A stretch of 64,000 nucleotides of DNA from Brucella gallinifaecis. Lineage in GTDB: Bacteria; Pseudomonadota; Alphaproteobacteria; Rhizobiales; Rhizobiaceae. Position 1 is the stretch's first letter, and the number at the start of each line of letters is the position of its first letter. The stretch is from the NCBI RefSeq assembly GCF_006476605.1, contig NZ_ML636801.1:248001-312000 (forward strand). The letters run 5' to 3'. A program made the position numbers and the translations under genes. Of the stretch, positions 1 through 9,576 are shown piece after piece. The notes below the pieces were generated by a model. That model was not told the origin of the DNA. It was given only the letters and a program-made list of their open reading frames with translations, and made no database searches.

Positions 1-2
1 AG

Positions 3-1136
3 CGTGACTACTGGTATCCGATGCTGGTGGTGGTTGATGAGGCGCAGCTTTTTGCGCCCGCAGTTGGTGGCGAAGTATCGGATGAAGCGCGTAAGCTTTC
101 GCTTGGTGCCATGACCAATCTCATGTGCCGTGGCCGCAAACGCGGTCTTGCCGGTGTGATTGCCACGCAGCGCCTTGCAAAACTTGCCAAGAATGTGGCG
201 GCCGAAGCATCGAATTTCCTGATGGGGCGTACGTTTCTCGATATTGACATGGCGCGTGCTTCCGATCTGCTGGGTATGGAACGCAAGCAAGCGGAGATGT
301 TCCGCGATTTGCAACGCGGTCATTTCATTGCGCTTGGACCGGCTTTGTCGCGGCGTCCATTGCCGATTAAAATCGGCAAGGTTGAGACCTCTGCGCGTTC
401 GTCGTCGCCAAAGCTGATGCCTTTGCCGGATGCACCCGAAGATGCCCGTGATCTTATTTTCACGCCGGCGCCTGAAGAAATCAGAACCGTTGTGCGGCGC
501 ACGCCACCACCGCCTCCACCACCGTCGACCGCAGAAATTCTGGCACAGGTGGCAAAGCCAAAGCCGGAAGCAGAACCTGTCGAAGCGCCTTTATTCCCCG
601 GTATTGTGGAAGCCGAGCGTGATAGTCTGCTTGATAAAGTCATGCGCGAGATTGTTGACGATCCCGAAGCATCTTTCCGTTCGGTAGCGGTGCTTTATCA
701 GGATTTTCTGGTGCGCTGCCGCATTCACCGGGTTCCGGGTGAACCGCTGGCCTTGCCTGCCTTCCGCCGCCGGCTTGCGGTTGCGCAAGCCAGTATCGAA
801 AGTGACGTGGCGACCAGTGAGACATGGCAAAAGGCGCTGGCTCTTTCAGAAAGCCTGACCGACGATGTGCAGGGGGTTTTTCTGATTGTCGCGCAGGCAG
901 CGGTAACAGGTGCCGTGTGCCCCTCGGATGCGGCGCTGGCACGTGCTTACGGCACGCATTCTCTAAGTCGTGCCCGTCGTTTGCTGACTTATTTTGAAGA
1001 GCGTGGCCTGCTGGTCGTGCGCAATGATTTCAAAGGTTTGCGGATCGTCAATTTCCCTGATCTCGAATGCGAGACGGCACCGGGCGATCCAAATGCTCCT
1101 GATGATCAGGCGGATGAAACGGTGGCTGCTGAATAG
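3..1136 (+). CDS. HerA-like/DUF87 ATP-binding protein, C-terminal part
   Basis: The reading frame is already open at the window edge, so the gene starts upstream and the N-terminal Walker A part is missing. Just after the edge is a Walker B strand, LVVVDEAQLF, followed by a CRGRKRGLAGVIATQR segment and a SNFLMGRTFLDIDMARA segment, the pattern of HerA/FtsK-type P-loop ATPases in which DNA- or membrane-associated hexamers hydrolyse ATP. After about residue 150 comes a proline-rich linker (TPPPPPPPSTAE) and a winged-helix-like C-terminal region ending in an acidic tail. The substrate is unknown. It faces prs convergently with a hairpin between them. The family assignment is good; the biological role is not known from sequence. 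Confidence 0.75.
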   Translation, partial: RDYWYPMLVVVDEAQLFAPAVGGEVSDEARKLSLGAMTNLMCRGRKRGLAGVIATQRLAKLAKNVAAEASNFLMGRTFLDIDMARASDLLGMERKQAEMFRDLQRGHFIALGPALSRRPLPIKIGKVETSARSSSPKLMPLPDAPEDARDLIFTPAPEEIRTVVRRTPPPPPPPSTAEILAQVAKPKPEAEPVEAPLFPGIVEAERDSLLDKVMREIVDDPEASFRSVAVLYQDFLVRCRIHRVPGEPLALPAFRRRLAVAQASIESDVATSETWQKALALSESLTDDVQGVFLIVAQAAVTGAVCPSDAALARAYGTHSLSRARRLLTYFEERGLLVVRNDFKGLRIVNFPDLECETAPGDPNAPDDQADETVAAE

Positions 1137-1176
1137 GGCAGTTTTGCCAAGATTATTGTTTAACAGCCTGAAACTC

Positions 1177-1209
1177 GACATGCCGCTGGTTTATTGTCTG
1201 CGGCATGTC
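1177..1209. terminator. Hairpin between convergent ATPase gene and prs
   Basis: A perfect 10-bp inverted repeat (GACATGCCGC / GCGGCATGTC) with a 13-nt loop lies between the two converging genes. Neither side has a strong T-run, so it may be a weak or Rho-assisted terminator. Confidence 0.5.
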
Positions 1210-1226
1210 TTTGCGATCTTAGGTGA

Positions 1227-2159
1227 TTAATCGAACAGGCTTGAAACCGATTCTTCAGCGGCGGTGCGGGCAATCGCTTCACCGATCAGGCTGGAAATCG
1301 ACAGAACGCGGATATTTGGCGCATCGTTGATTGCTGTGGTGGGCTGGATCGAGTCAGTGATGACCAGTTCTTTCAGCTTTGACGAAGCGATACGCGCAAC
1401 AGCGCCGCCGGACAGAACGCCGTGGGTGATATAAGCAGTCACGCTGTTGGCGCCCTTTGCAAGCAGTGCTTCTGCCGCGTTGCACAGTGTGCCGCCGGAA
1501 TCGACGATGTCGTCGAACAGCAGGCAGTCTTTGCCGCTGACATCACCGATAACATTCATCACTTCCGATTCACCCGGGCGTTCGCGGCGCTTATCAACGA
1601 TCGCAAGCTGTGCATCAATGCGTTTTGCGAGCGAACGGGCACGAACCACACCGCCCACGTCTGGCGAAACCACCATGCAGTTGCCACTGGCGTAGTTGGC
1701 CTTCACGTCACGCGCAATGACCGGGACCGCATAAAGATTATCGGTCGGGATATCGAAGAAACCCTGAATCTGACCTGCATGCAGATCAAGGGTCAGAACG
1801 CGGCTTGCACCGGCTTCGGTGATGAGGTTGGCAACAAGCTTTGCCGAGATTGGTGTGCGCGGGCCGGGTTTACGATCCTGACGTGCATAGCCAAAATATG
1901 GCAGAACGGCAGTGATGCGGCGTGCTGAGGAGCGACGGAACGCATCGATCATGATCAGCAGTTCCATCAGATTGTCATTTGCCGGATAGGAGGTCGATTG
2001 CAGAACGAATACATCTTCGCCGCGCACGTTTTCCTGAATCTCTACGAAGATTTCCTGATCGGCGAAACGGCGCACTGTGGCCTTGCCGAGCGGAATGTCG
2101 AGATGTTGAGCAACGGATTCGGCAAGAACCCGGTTGGAGTTGCCTGCGAAAAGTTTCAT
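1227..2159 (-). CDS. prs: Ribose-phosphate pyrophosphokinase
   Basis: This enzyme makes PRPP from ribose 5-phosphate and ATP in the cytoplasm for purine, pyrimidine, NAD, histidine and tryptophan synthesis. The 310-residue product starts [10 protein letters not shown], the usual start and length of class I PRPP synthases; an in-frame upstream start would add 14 residues with no family support. Visible hallmarks are the flexible-loop ATP site [10 protein letters not shown] around residue 95, the metal/ATP region [14 protein letters not shown], and the PRPP-binding loop [14 protein letters not shown] near residue 215. It is transcribed alone, towards the HerA-like gene. Confidence 0.97.
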   Translation of the reverse strand: MKLFAGNSNRVLAESVAQHLDIPLGKATVRRFADQEIFVEIQENVRGEDVFVLQSTSYPANDNLMELLIMIDAFRRSSARRITAVLPYFGYARQDRKPGPRTPISAKLVANLITEAGASRVLTLDLHAGQIQGFFDIPTDNLYAVPVIARDVKANYASGNCMVVSPDVGGVVRARSLAKRIDAQLAIVDKRRERPGESEVMNVIGDVSGKDCLLFDDIVDSGGTLCNAAEALLAKGANSVTAYITHGVLSGGAVARIASSKLKELVITDSIQPTTAINDAPNIRVLSISSLIGEAIARTAAEESVSSLFD

Positions 2160-2487
2160 TCTTTTTGCCTCTGAAGCCGGAGCAGTTTCGTTCTGTCGCA
2201 AAAAGTCCGTGAAACGGACGTAATCTCTTATCTGGTTGCAGACCGAAACTGGCCGGGCTGCATATTCACACTCTTAAAAACTTTAAAGCCGCCTACTATC
2301 ACCCAATGGATCAAGCAGCGCAGCTTTCAAGGTTTTCTCGAATGAGCGGCCTATTGCAAAGAGTCACCGTCATTGCAAGTCCTGTCCGGTCACATTTGCT
2401 GTAAAAAGCCTTATCCGAGTGCTTTCCAACAGGGTTATAACCATGATTCAGCAAGATATTTCAGTCCTTTGCCGCGTAAGCTCTTTT
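2160..2487. other. Intergenic region upstream of prs
   Basis: About 330 bases that must hold the prs promoter and leader on the minus strand. I see no convincing gene, repeat or RNA here. Short open frames in it have no recognisable product. Confidence 0.4.
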
Positions 2488-3054
2488 TCATGCGCGATTT
2501 GCCGCAAGCCAGCTCGAATATTCTTGCATGGTCTTGTCAGCAATGGATTGCATGGCAGAGGCAGGGACAATGCTCCATGAGTCTGCCGCAGCGCCCGGTA
2601 CTTTTTCCTGTCCCTGAATGCGATGCAGACGGTTGCCGGCATTATCCAGAACATCCCAGACATAAAGAACAGTTGTCTGATTGTCTTCTGACAGAACCGA
2701 GAAATAGCCTTTCATGACATAGGTTGCATCAGTGCCATTATTGCCGGCAAGCTCGACACCTTTGGCACGCGCATCATCATTGATGCGGTGCGCGAGAGGC
2801 GTTACGATATTGACCGGCGCACCGATGATTGGTGCTATATAAAGCTTGCCCGGTTGCAAAGACGCCGAGCGCGGGGCCGTTTGTGCGGGTGCTGTCGTTG
2901 CTGTTGCGGGCTGGACAGGTGTCGTCGTGTCTTGCGCGGGTTGCTGGTTGGAACCCTGTATGTTTAATGCATTTTCAGTGCTGTTACATGCGGCCAGAAG
3001 TGCAGCAAGCAACAACATCATCGAAAGATGTGCCTTGTTCATGTTCAGCTTCAT
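2488..3054 (-). CDS. Putative lipoprotein of unknown function
   Basis: The product begins with a short basic N-terminus and a hydrophobic core ending in a lipobox, LLAAC, so it should be diacylated by Lgt and cleaved before the cysteine. A low-complexity Thr/Ala/Pro/Gln linker follows (about residues 30-60), then a folded domain with IAPIIGAPVN and YVWDVLDNAGNRL. The domain is of a type seen in hypothetical proteins of Rhizobiales; I do not recognise a function. The start is uncertain: ATG at 3054 has a GGAG just upstream, and in-frame alternatives lie at 3042 and 3075. Confidence 0.75.
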   Translation of the reverse strand: MKLNMNKAHLSMMLLLAALLAACNSTENALNIQGSNQQPAQDTTTPVQPATATTAPAQTAPRSASLQPGKLYIAPIIGAPVNIVTPLAHRINDDARAKGVELAGNNGTDATYVMKGYFSVLSEDNQTTVLYVWDVLDNAGNRLHRIQGQEKVPGAAADSWSIVPASAMQSIADKTMQEYSSWLAANRA

Positions 3055-3112
3055 GCTCCAGAAAACGCAGACCATTCCTGCGCCGTGAATGCCGTTTATC
3101 GCTTATCCCGGC

Positions 3113-4264
3113 TCACTTGACAATCATATCTGCCGAATGCCGCGTGAGAGGCACGGCTGCACCATTGGTGGTAAGATATGTCCGGCCAAGCGTCATGGCC
3201 GTTTGTGTGTCTGAATCCATGATGATCATATGCGCAAACAAGGTCATATCCGGCTGGATGTTTTCCGGATTGCCGGAATAAAACATTTGCGGGTCCATCC
3301 ATGATGGCGCAAAGCGTGCGCCGACGGAATAGCCGCAGGCATTCAGACGATGGCGCGTAAGACCATGCGCCTCCATGGTGCGTGAATAGGCGTCAAAAAC
3401 ATTGCCGAAAGTTGAGGCGGGCGTCATGGCCGTTTCAACAGCTTCCAGCGCTTCACGGGCCGCTTCATAGAGTTTATGATGTTCAGATGTTGGCTGACCA
3501 ATGATGATGGTGCGCATCATGGGCGCATGGTAGTGACGAAAAACACCTGACCATTCAAGTGTCAGCTGATCATTGGCTGAAATTGTGCGCCGTCCCGATT
3601 TATAACGGCAGAGCAGGGCATCAGGGCCTGAGCCGATAATATATTCATTGGCAGGATAATCACCATCGCCTGCAAAATTGGCGCTCATCATTGCAGCAAG
3701 AATATCAGCTTCACTGGCACCTGCACTGGTCAGTCCAAGGGCGGCATCAAGTATGTCATCGCTTAGTTCTGCCGCATGTTTGACAAAAGCGATCTCAGCC
3801 GGGCTTTTGAGCAGGCGCAGACGGTCCACCATGCCCGATGCATCATAGAGTTTGGCAAAGCTCTGTAATTGTTCATCCAGTTTGCGGGCATTGGCGCCTG
3901 TCAGGCCATGGGCCTGATATTCGATACCGATGCGCATGCCAAGCAGATCAAGTTCTGTGAGAATATTGCGCAGATCGATTGCGGGATTGGCATTATCGCG
4001 GTCTGTCCAGACGGCGATATTCTCGATATTGGATGTGTGACGCGCCTGCCTGAGATCGGCAGAGCGTGTCATCAGGACAGTCGATCCGTCGGCCTTGACG
4101 ACGAGACACTGGAAAAAACAAAAACCAAATGTGTCATAGCCGGTCAGCCAATACATGCTTTCCTGTGCAAACAGCAGCAAAGCATCCAGTTTCTCTTCCT
4201 CCATCTTCAGGATCAGACGGTCGCGACGTGCGGCGAATTCTTCCGGCTCGAAGTGAAGGGCCAT
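3113..4264 (-). CDS. M24-family (creatinase/aminopeptidase P fold) protein
   Basis: The 383-residue protein has the two-domain layout of the M24B family: an N-terminal creatinase-like domain (residues about 10-135) and a C-terminal pita-bread domain. The expected metal ligands of prolidases and aminopeptidase P (Asp, Asp, His, Glu, Glu) are not evident by eye: the segments that should carry them read TLEWSGVFRHYH, NACGYSVGARF and TLFAHMIIMD. This is closer to metal-independent members such as creatinase or ectoine hydrolase. No ectoine or creatine genes are adjacent, so the substrate is unknown. It lies 10 bases downstream of pgeF on the same strand and is probably cotranscribed with it. Confidence 0.8.
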   Translation of the reverse strand: MALHFEPEEFAARRDRLILKMEEEKLDALLLFAQESMYWLTGYDTFGFCFFQCLVVKADGSTVLMTRSADLRQARHTSNIENIAVWTDRDNANPAIDLRNILTELDLLGMRIGIEYQAHGLTGANARKLDEQLQSFAKLYDASGMVDRLRLLKSPAEIAFVKHAAELSDDILDAALGLTSAGASEADILAAMMSANFAGDGDYPANEYIIGSGPDALLCRYKSGRRTISANDQLTLEWSGVFRHYHAPMMRTIIIGQPTSEHHKLYEAAREALEAVETAMTPASTFGNVFDAYSRTMEAHGLTRHRLNACGYSVGARFAPSWMDPQMFYSGNPENIQPDMTLFAHMIIMDSDTQTAMTLGRTYLTTNGAAVPLTRHSADMIVK

Positions 4265-4274
4265 GCGGTTCTCC

Positions 4275-5072
4275 CTAGTCGGTTACAATAGCGATGGCAG
4301 CGATTTGACGTCCATAATCCGGCTCACCACGATGGGTTGTGCGCCGATAGGAATAAAACTGCTTTTCATCGGCATAGGTGCATTGACGCAGTGCCTCTGC
4401 CTTGACGCCTGCGGCAGTCAGCCGGTCGGTGATAAAGGCCCAGAGATCAAAAAGCTTGTGGTCGTCTTTGGCCGATGGCTGGAAATATTTGGCAAAAGAT
4501 GGGTCTTTGCCTGTAAATTCGGAATAAAATTCTGGTCCGATCTCATAATTTTCAGGGCCGATGGTTGGGCCAAGCACTGCGATGATATTCTCGCGCTTTG
4601 CGCCAAGTCTGATCATGGCCTCAATGGTGTTTTCGAGAACACCGGTAAAAGCGCCACGCCAGCCGGCATGGGCGGAGCCGATAATGCCTGCCTGATGATC
4701 GGCAAACAGGACCGGACCACAATCTGCCGACAAGGCGCCAATCGCAATGCCCGGAATGTCTGTGACCATCGCATCAGCCTTGGGGCGTGGTGTGCCCAAT
4801 GGTTTCGTAACATAAATCACATCAGGCGAATGAACCTGATGCACAGTTATCAGGTGATCCGGTGCAACGCCGAGTGTTTCAGCGACGCGACGACGATTTT
4901 CTTGCACCAGTTGCGGGACGTCATTTGAGCCGCTGCCGACGTTAAGACCTGAATAAATGCCTTCCGATACGCCGCCCTTGCGTGTGAAAAAGCCATGTAC
5001 AATATGCTTGCCGTTTTGACCGGCAGGGCCGTCCAGCAATGGGGAGCGAAGCGGTTGTGGCTTATCGGACAT
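4275..5072 (-). CDS. pgeF: PgeF/YfiH-family purine nucleoside phosphorylase-multicopper fold protein
   Basis: Members of this family act as polyphenol oxidases or purine nucleoside phosphorylases in vitro, and in E. coli PgeF edits peptidoglycan composition. The 265-residue product carries the family motifs HGFFTRKGGVSEG near the N-terminus, HQVHSPDV, and the Cys/His zinc-site segment SADCGPVLFADHQAG with SAHAGWRG. The start MSDKPQPL is preferred over one 18 codons upstream because it gives normal family length and has a purine-rich AGAG upstream. It sits in a minus-strand run lgt-midA-pgeF-M24. Confidence 0.92.
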   Translation of the reverse strand: MSDKPQPLRSPLLDGPAGQNGKHIVHGFFTRKGGVSEGIYSGLNVGSGSNDVPQLVQENRRRVAETLGVAPDHLITVHQVHSPDVIYVTKPLGTPRPKADAMVTDIPGIAIGALSADCGPVLFADHQAGIIGSAHAGWRGAFTGVLENTIEAMIRLGAKRENIIAVLGPTIGPENYEIGPEFYSEFTGKDPSFAKYFQPSAKDDHKLFDLWAFITDRLTAAGVKAEALRQCTYADEKQFYSYRRTTHRGEPDYGRQIAAIAIVTD

Positions 5073-5152
5073 GGATTTTCTCTTTTCAAAGGACGGGATG
5101 GTGAGGGACGCAGATTGGCTTGTCAATTGAAGCTTTTTGACAGTGGGTTTTG

Positions 5153-6244
5153 TCAGTTCGTATTGAACGGAAAAATCGGGGTCTTTGAATCGCTGATGGC
5201 CAGCACTTTGAAAAGTGTTCCCATTTGATCCGGTGCAGCCAATCGTTCGGCGTCTTCGCGAATTTTGTTCTGGAAAGCCTCATCGCGCCCGGAACCCAAA
5301 CGTCCTGCGCGATCAATCAGCCCCATGGAAAGCAGAAAATCGCCCTGGGTCATGGTTGCGGTCATGCAACCGCAATTGCGTGCAGTTTTTTCCAGCATGT
5401 CGAAATCAACATGGCTGGTCAGATCCGCTTCTCCGGGGTGGGCGAAGACATCGTCATAATTGTGTTTAAGCATGGCTTGCAGGGTATCGCCGAAGCCTGA
5501 TTGCAGATGACCGTAATCAATTGTCAGTGCTGCACCGTGTGAAGCAATGATGCGCTGCGCAATTTGCTGCATGAGAGCAGTACGCGCCGGGGCCGCTTCA
5601 AAAATTGTGCCTTCAGGTGCTGCCTGATGCCCGGCAGGTAACAATGCTTCATCAATGCCAGCTGCACCGCTGACAAAGTGGAATTCGCCGTTTTCATCAA
5701 GGGCGATCATTCGTTCGACAAAACGCCCATTGGATTTCACAAATTGCCGGAAAGGGATTGCGTCGAATAGTTCATTGGAAACGAGGATCAGTGGTCCTTC
5801 TGGAATGTCTGAAAACTTTTCATACCATTCAATTGAGATTTTCTGATCTGCAAGCGTCTGTTTTTGTTTCTCTATCAGACGCGGACTGGTTTCAACCATT
5901 GCAACGCGCATGGAATGCGATATTTGCGGTGCAAGCCTGGTAATTGTGCGCAGCATGTCGCTCATCAATGTGCCACGGCCGGGACCGATCTCGCATAAAA
6001 TGGCATTGGCCGGGCGTTCGAATCCCTCCCCCACGCCCACACACCAGATGCCGATCAATTCACCAAACATCTGGCTTATTTCGGGAGCGGTGATGAAATC
6101 GCCATCGCGCCCAAAAGGCTCGCGCGTCGTGTAATAGCCTGCTTCCCGGTCGCCAAGACATGCAGCCATATAATCGGCAATGCTGATCGGTCCCGTGGTG
6201 CGGATCAGTCGCTTCAGCCGGTCTTTCAGTGATGTATCAGGCAT
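5153..6244 (-). CDS. SAM-dependent methyltransferase, MidA/NDUFAF7 family
   Basis: The human relative NDUFAF7 methylates an arginine in a complex I subunit, so a role in complex I assembly is plausible but not shown. The 363-residue product has the SAM-binding glycine motif [16 protein letters not shown] near residue 85, the preceding [15 protein letters not shown] family signature, and ALTIDYGH later. The chosen ATG overlaps the end of lgt by 8 bases, indicating translational coupling. The bacterial protein is usually listed only as a class I SAM methyltransferase (DUF185). Confidence 0.9.
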   Translation of the reverse strand: MPDTSLKDRLKRLIRTTGPISIADYMAACLGDREAGYYTTREPFGRDGDFITAPEISQMFGELIGIWCVGVGEGFERPANAILCEIGPGRGTLMSDMLRTITRLAPQISHSMRVAMVETSPRLIEKQKQTLADQKISIEWYEKFSDIPEGPLILVSNELFDAIPFRQFVKSNGRFVERMIALDENGEFHFVSGAAGIDEALLPAGHQAAPEGTIFEAAPARTALMQQIAQRIIASHGAALTIDYGHLQSGFGDTLQAMLKHNYDDVFAHPGEADLTSHVDFDMLEKTARNCGCMTATMTQGDFLLSMGLIDRAGRLGSGRDEAFQNKIREDAERLAAPDQMGTLFKVLAISDSKTPIFPFNTN

Positions 6245-7079
6245 GTTTTGCGGCTGCCCGATTGGCACGCAACATGGCCCATAGACCGATAAGCACCATT
6301 GGAAGCGACAGAATCATACCCATGGTGAGCCATCCGCCGAACAGATAGCCAAGCTGTGCGTCCGGTTCGCGGAAGAACTCGACGACAATGCGGCTGAGAC
6401 CGTAGCCTAAAACAAATGTGCCTGCGATAAATCCCGGAGCTTTCAGCTTTTTGCCGACCCATATAAGCATGAACAGAACGAAAAAAAGCACGAAACCTTC
6501 GAGGAATGCTTCATAGAGTTGGCTTGGATGGCGTGGAACGCCGCCGCCATTGGGGAAGCGTACTGCCCATGGGACATCGCTGACGCGACCCCAAAGTTCA
6601 TCATTGATGAAGTTTGCAACGCGCACCACACCGAGGCCAACAGGAACACCGGCAGCGATCGTATCAAACATGCTCCAGACCTTGATTGCGCGTGAGCGTG
6701 CAAACCAGATCATTGCAATTGTGGTGCCCAGGATTCCGCCATGAAACGACATGCCGCCATCCCAGACGGCTGGTATCGCTAATGGATTGGAGAAGTAATA
6801 GGCAGGGTTGTAGAAGAGCACATAGCCCAGACGTCCGCCGATCACCACACCAAGTGCTGCCCAGATCACAAAGTCATCAAGAGCTTGCGGCTGCATCGGT
6901 GGCTGATTGTTGGCCCACAGGCGATGATTGCGCAGGAGCTTTTTGCCATACCACCATGCAAACATGATGCCGATGACATAACCCAGACCATACCAGTGCA
7001 CGGCAAAGGGGCCGATCGAGAAAATGACCGGATCGATGTTTGGAAAGGCGAGGCCTGTGGCAGACTGCAAAGTCTCCAT
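6237..7079 (-). CDS. lgt: Prolipoprotein diacylglyceryl transferase
   Basis: This inner-membrane enzyme transfers diacylglycerol from phosphatidylglycerol to the lipobox cysteine of prolipoproteins, the first step for the lipoproteins found elsewhere in this window. The 280-residue product has about seven hydrophobic segments, the [10 protein letters not shown] segment (periplasmic His-Gly), the SFHGGILG motif, and the signature [14 protein letters not shown] near residue 150, followed by [11 protein letters not shown]. It is the first gene of the lgt-midA-pgeF run. Confidence 0.97.
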   Translation of the reverse strand: METLQSATGLAFPNIDPVIFSIGPFAVHWYGLGYVIGIMFAWWYGKKLLRNHRLWANNQPPMQPQALDDFVIWAALGVVIGGRLGYVLFYNPAYYFSNPLAIPAVWDGGMSFHGGILGTTIAMIWFARSRAIKVWSMFDTIAAGVPVGLGVVRVANFINDELWGRVSDVPWAVRFPNGGGVPRHPSQLYEAFLEGFVLFFVLFMLIWVGKKLKAPGFIAGTFVLGYGLSRIVVEFFREPDAQLGYLFGGWLTMGMILSLPMVLIGLWAMLRANRAAAKHA

Positions 7080-7233
7080 AATATAATAACTCCGTTTTCT
7101 GGCGGACCATGCGCGACGATATCCAAGTGGTCAAGTTATCACGTTTATACAGCTTCACTTGCATCCGAACCGAGACGGCCCTATTTCAAATTGAGGTTTT
7201 CAACAAGACCGTATCGAAACAGGGAAAAAAGCC

Positions 7234-7554
7234 ATGACCAGCGGATCAAACCGGGTTCTTGATGAACTCGCCAAGCTTGTGACGGATGCGGCAGGTGCTG
7301 CGCAAGGTGTGCGTCGCGAAGTCGAGACTGCTTTGCGCTCGCAGAGTGAGCGCGTGCTCAACACGCTTGATGTTGTGCAGCGTGAAGACTTTGAAGCGGT
7401 GCGTGAAATGGCAATAAAGGCGCGTGCTGAAAATGCTGCTTTGCTTGTCAAAATCGAAGCAGTCGAAGCACGTCTTGCTAAATTTGAAGTTGATTCGACT
7501 GCGAAAGCGGCAAAAAACTCTGCTCAGGCAGCGAAATCCAAAGATAATTCATAA
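7234..7554 (+). CDS. ubiK: UbiK/BMFP-family accessory protein
   Basis: The 106-residue protein is a small helical and coiled-coil protein with an Ala/Lys-rich tail. The segment REDFEAVREMAIKARAENA is characteristic of the BMFP/UbiK (YqiC) family. In enterobacteria UbiK supports aerobic ubiquinone biosynthesis, and a Brucella member (BMFP) is known for membrane-fusogenic activity in vitro. It is divergent from lgt and transcribed alone. Confidence 0.85.
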   Translation: MTSGSNRVLDELAKLVTDAAGAAQGVRREVETALRSQSERVLNTLDVVQREDFEAVREMAIKARAENAALLVKIEAVEARLAKFEVDSTAKAAKNSAQAAKSKDNS

Positions 7555-7981
7555 TTTTTTATTAACAGGCCGCAAGTGCCAAAAACCCTTGTCTTAGAGT
7601 CGCTTAAGGCAAGGGTTCATGTCTGTCCCTTTCATATTTCCACATGCTTTAATGCCTCTTTTCAAGAAAGGGGCTGGCGTTCAGATTCAGCATCAATAGA
7701 CTGAAAACACTACATGATTCGTAATAGCGTCATGTAGGCAGCGGCGAGGGGCTGTCGTTTCAGGTTTTGGCGTCTTCAGGCTGCTTTCCAGTATCAGTTG
7801 CGTATGTGCGTGGGCCATTGAGTCATTGCATACTGTTTCAGTGTGCCAATTTCTCAACAGATCAATTCGTGTCTTTTTTCTGCACTTGTTCTTATGCGGA
7901 AGCGACACGGGCGAGCAATGATTTGCGCGCCAGGAATTTGGAAGTGTTTTTGACAAATACTTCCCAGAACAGGAAACGGAC
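7555..7981. other. Intergenic region with two hairpins
   Basis: About 430 bases without a gene. At 7584-7617 is a 13-bp imperfect stem (arms AACCCTTG / CAAGGGTT continuing through CTTA / TAAG). At 7710-7737 is a perfect 8-bp inverted repeat (CTACATGA / TCATGTAG, 12-nt loop). The first could terminate ubiK or antisense transcription; the T-run is only on its minus-strand side. I do not see a recognised RNA family. Confidence 0.4.
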
Positions 7982-8482
7982 ATGAGCCTTCTTGAGCTTG
8001 AATTTGCACGCGAAGCGCATCCGGTGGATGTGATTGAGTATGTCGCAAATTCAAACGACTGGACGTTCGAGCGGACTGGCGACGATGAAATTGCAATTTC
8101 GGTGGCGGGTAACTGGACCGACTACCATATTTCCTTCTCCTGGATGGAGGATTTTGAAGCGCTGCATCTGGCCTGTGCCTTCGACATCAAGGTTGCTGAG
8201 CCTCGCGTCAATGAAGTGATGCGGTTGCTGTCACTGATCAATGAAAAGCTTCTGATGGGCCATTTCGATCTCTGGCAGCAGGAAGGCGCGATCATGTATC
8301 GTCAGTCGCTTCTGCTTGCAGGGGGGGCGGAACCAACCAGCCGGCAGGTGGAAGTGCTGCTTTCTGCAGCGCTTGAAGCATGCGAAAATTATTTTCAGGC
8401 GTTTCAGTTTGTGGTCTGGTCCGGTGTGAGTGCACGCGAAGCGCTGGAAAGTGTTTTGTTTGAAACCGTCGGACGGGCATAA
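7982..8482 (+). CDS. YbjN domain-containing protein
   Basis: The 166-residue cytoplasmic protein belongs to the YbjN family, which shares the type III secretion chaperone-like fold. Typical features are AVAGNWTDYH-like core strands, MRLLSLINEKLLMGHFDLW, and the C-terminal ALEACENYFQAFQFVVWSG. E. coli YbjN has been linked to stress and motility control, but no molecular role is established. It is followed after 47 bases by csaA on the same strand. Confidence 0.88.
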   Translation: MSLLELEFAREAHPVDVIEYVANSNDWTFERTGDDEIAISVAGNWTDYHISFSWMEDFEALHLACAFDIKVAEPRVNEVMRLLSLINEKLLMGHFDLWQQEGAIMYRQSLLLAGGAEPTSRQVEVLLSAALEACENYFQAFQFVVWSGVSAREALESVLFETVGRA

Positions 8483-8529
8483 TATCTGATCCCGGTCGAT
8501 TGAGCCGGGATGAACTTCAGGGGGATGAA

Positions 8530-8877
8530 ATGAGTGGAACTGAAACGATTGCCTGGGCAGATTTCGAGAAAGTCGACATTCGCACGGGAACAATTGTTGA
8601 AGCCGTGCCGTTTCCTGAAGCACGAAAGCCAGCCTTCAAGCTGAAGATCGATTTTGGTGATAAAATCGGCATTAAGAAATCCTCTGCGCAGATTACCAGA
8701 CATTACCAGCCGGAAGATCTGATCGGTCGTCAGATTATGGCTGTGGTCAATTTTCCGCCGCGACAGATCGGCCCTTTTATGTCCGAAGTTCTGACGCTTG
8801 GTTTCCCTGATGAAAATGGTGATGTTGTCCTTGCCGCAGTCGATAAAAAAGTTCAGGACGGCGTTAAATTATTCTGA
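8530..8877 (+). CDS. csaA: CsaA-type tRNA-binding protein
   Basis: The 115-residue protein is a stand-alone tRNA-binding OB-fold of the CsaA family, related to the C-terminal domain of bacterial MetRS. It starts with the typical FEKVDIRTGTIVEAVPFPEA and contains AQITRHYQPEDLIGRQI and VVNFPPRQIGPFMSEVL. CsaA of Bacillus has been described as a secretion chaperone, while structures show tRNA binding. The ATG at 8530 has a strong GGGGG ribosome binding site; an upstream in-frame start would add ten non-family residues. Confidence 0.93.
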   Translation: MSGTETIAWADFEKVDIRTGTIVEAVPFPEARKPAFKLKIDFGDKIGIKKSSAQITRHYQPEDLIGRQIMAVVNFPPRQIGPFMSEVLTLGFPDENGDVVLAAVDKKVQDGVKLF

Positions 8878-8925
8878 TCCTTTAAGCCCGATTTATAATG
8901 CACCTAAAATCACTGGGATAAGCAG

Positions 8926-9312
8926 ATGCAGGGAACAATTGTCGTCGCAATTGGCGGAGCGCTGGGGAGTGTCCTGCGCTATTGGTTTTCGCTCTGGCTG
9001 GCACCGATCAGCCGCGATCTGCCATGGAGTACAATTGTCGTCAATATTATAGGCTCTTTTGCCATTGCCTTCTTTGGTGCGATGACGATTGCATCCAGCC
9101 GCTTTGAATTGCCGGAAATCTGGCGGGTGGCTTTTCTCGTCGGTTTCTGTGGCGGGTTCACCACTTTTTCCTCATTCAGTATGCAGACCGTTGATCTGCT
9201 GCGCCTCGGCATGCCGGGACGCGCTTTGCTGAATGTCGGTATTTCGCTGGCTGCATGTTTTGCTGCAACGGCTCTTGGTTATCTTGCAGCGCAGGCATTG
9301 AACAAAGTTTAG
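8926..9312 (+). CDS. crcB: Fluoride ion channel CrcB/Fluc
   Basis: Fluc proteins are dual-topology dimeric channels that export fluoride across the inner membrane. The 128-residue product has four hydrophobic segments, the N-terminal [11 protein letters not shown] motif, the conserved Asn in VVNIIGSF, and the pore and sodium-site motif [13 protein letters not shown]. No fluoride riboswitch fits in the 48-base gap upstream. Its stop codon TAG is created by a mobile-element insertion: TA is the target site and G is the first base of the element. Confidence 0.95.
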   Translation: MQGTIVVAIGGALGSVLRYWFSLWLAPISRDLPWSTIVVNIIGSFAIAFFGAMTIASSRFELPEIWRVAFLVGFCGGFTTFSSFSMQTVDLLRLGMPGRALLNVGISLAACFAATALGYLAAQALNKV

Positions 9313-9576
9313 GGTCAGGACTCATTAATTTGACGGGAATGGTGTGAGGTCATCCGTTCGGATACGAGAAGGAAAGGCGAAGGAAATGTGGTTCATTTTC
9401 AATCTTTTCCGACGACGTAGACCGGGCGGATGGACCACATCCTTCGGACATCGAAATGACTTGCGATCTGCTGCGTCGAGCCGCTCAACCGGGGGAACTA
9501 CCCCGGTCCTCACGTCTCTTCTTGCATATCTTGTCATTTCAGATGCCATTCTCATCAAATTAATGAGTCCTGACCC
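9312..9576. mobile_element. 265-bp MITE with 22-bp perfect terminal inverted repeats and TA target duplication
   Basis: The left end begins GGGTCAGGACTCATTAAT and the right end is its exact inverse over 22 bases; the similarity continues to about 31 bases with two mismatches. The element is flanked by TA on both sides (9310-9311 and 9577-9578), as expected for IS630/Tc1-mariner-type transposition. It has no transposase-sized frame, so it must be mobilised in trans. Removing it with one TA restores a single TTAA that carried the stop codons of both flanking convergent genes. The family assignment rests only on the TA duplication. Confidence 0.88.

Noticed and set aside
1422-1928. 168-codon plus-strand frame opposite prs
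   Set aside because: Antisense to conserved PRPP synthase motifs; shadow frame.
8878-8925. Possible fluoride riboswitch before crcB
   Set aside because: The gap is only 48 bases and no riboswitch-like pseudoknot sequence is visible.
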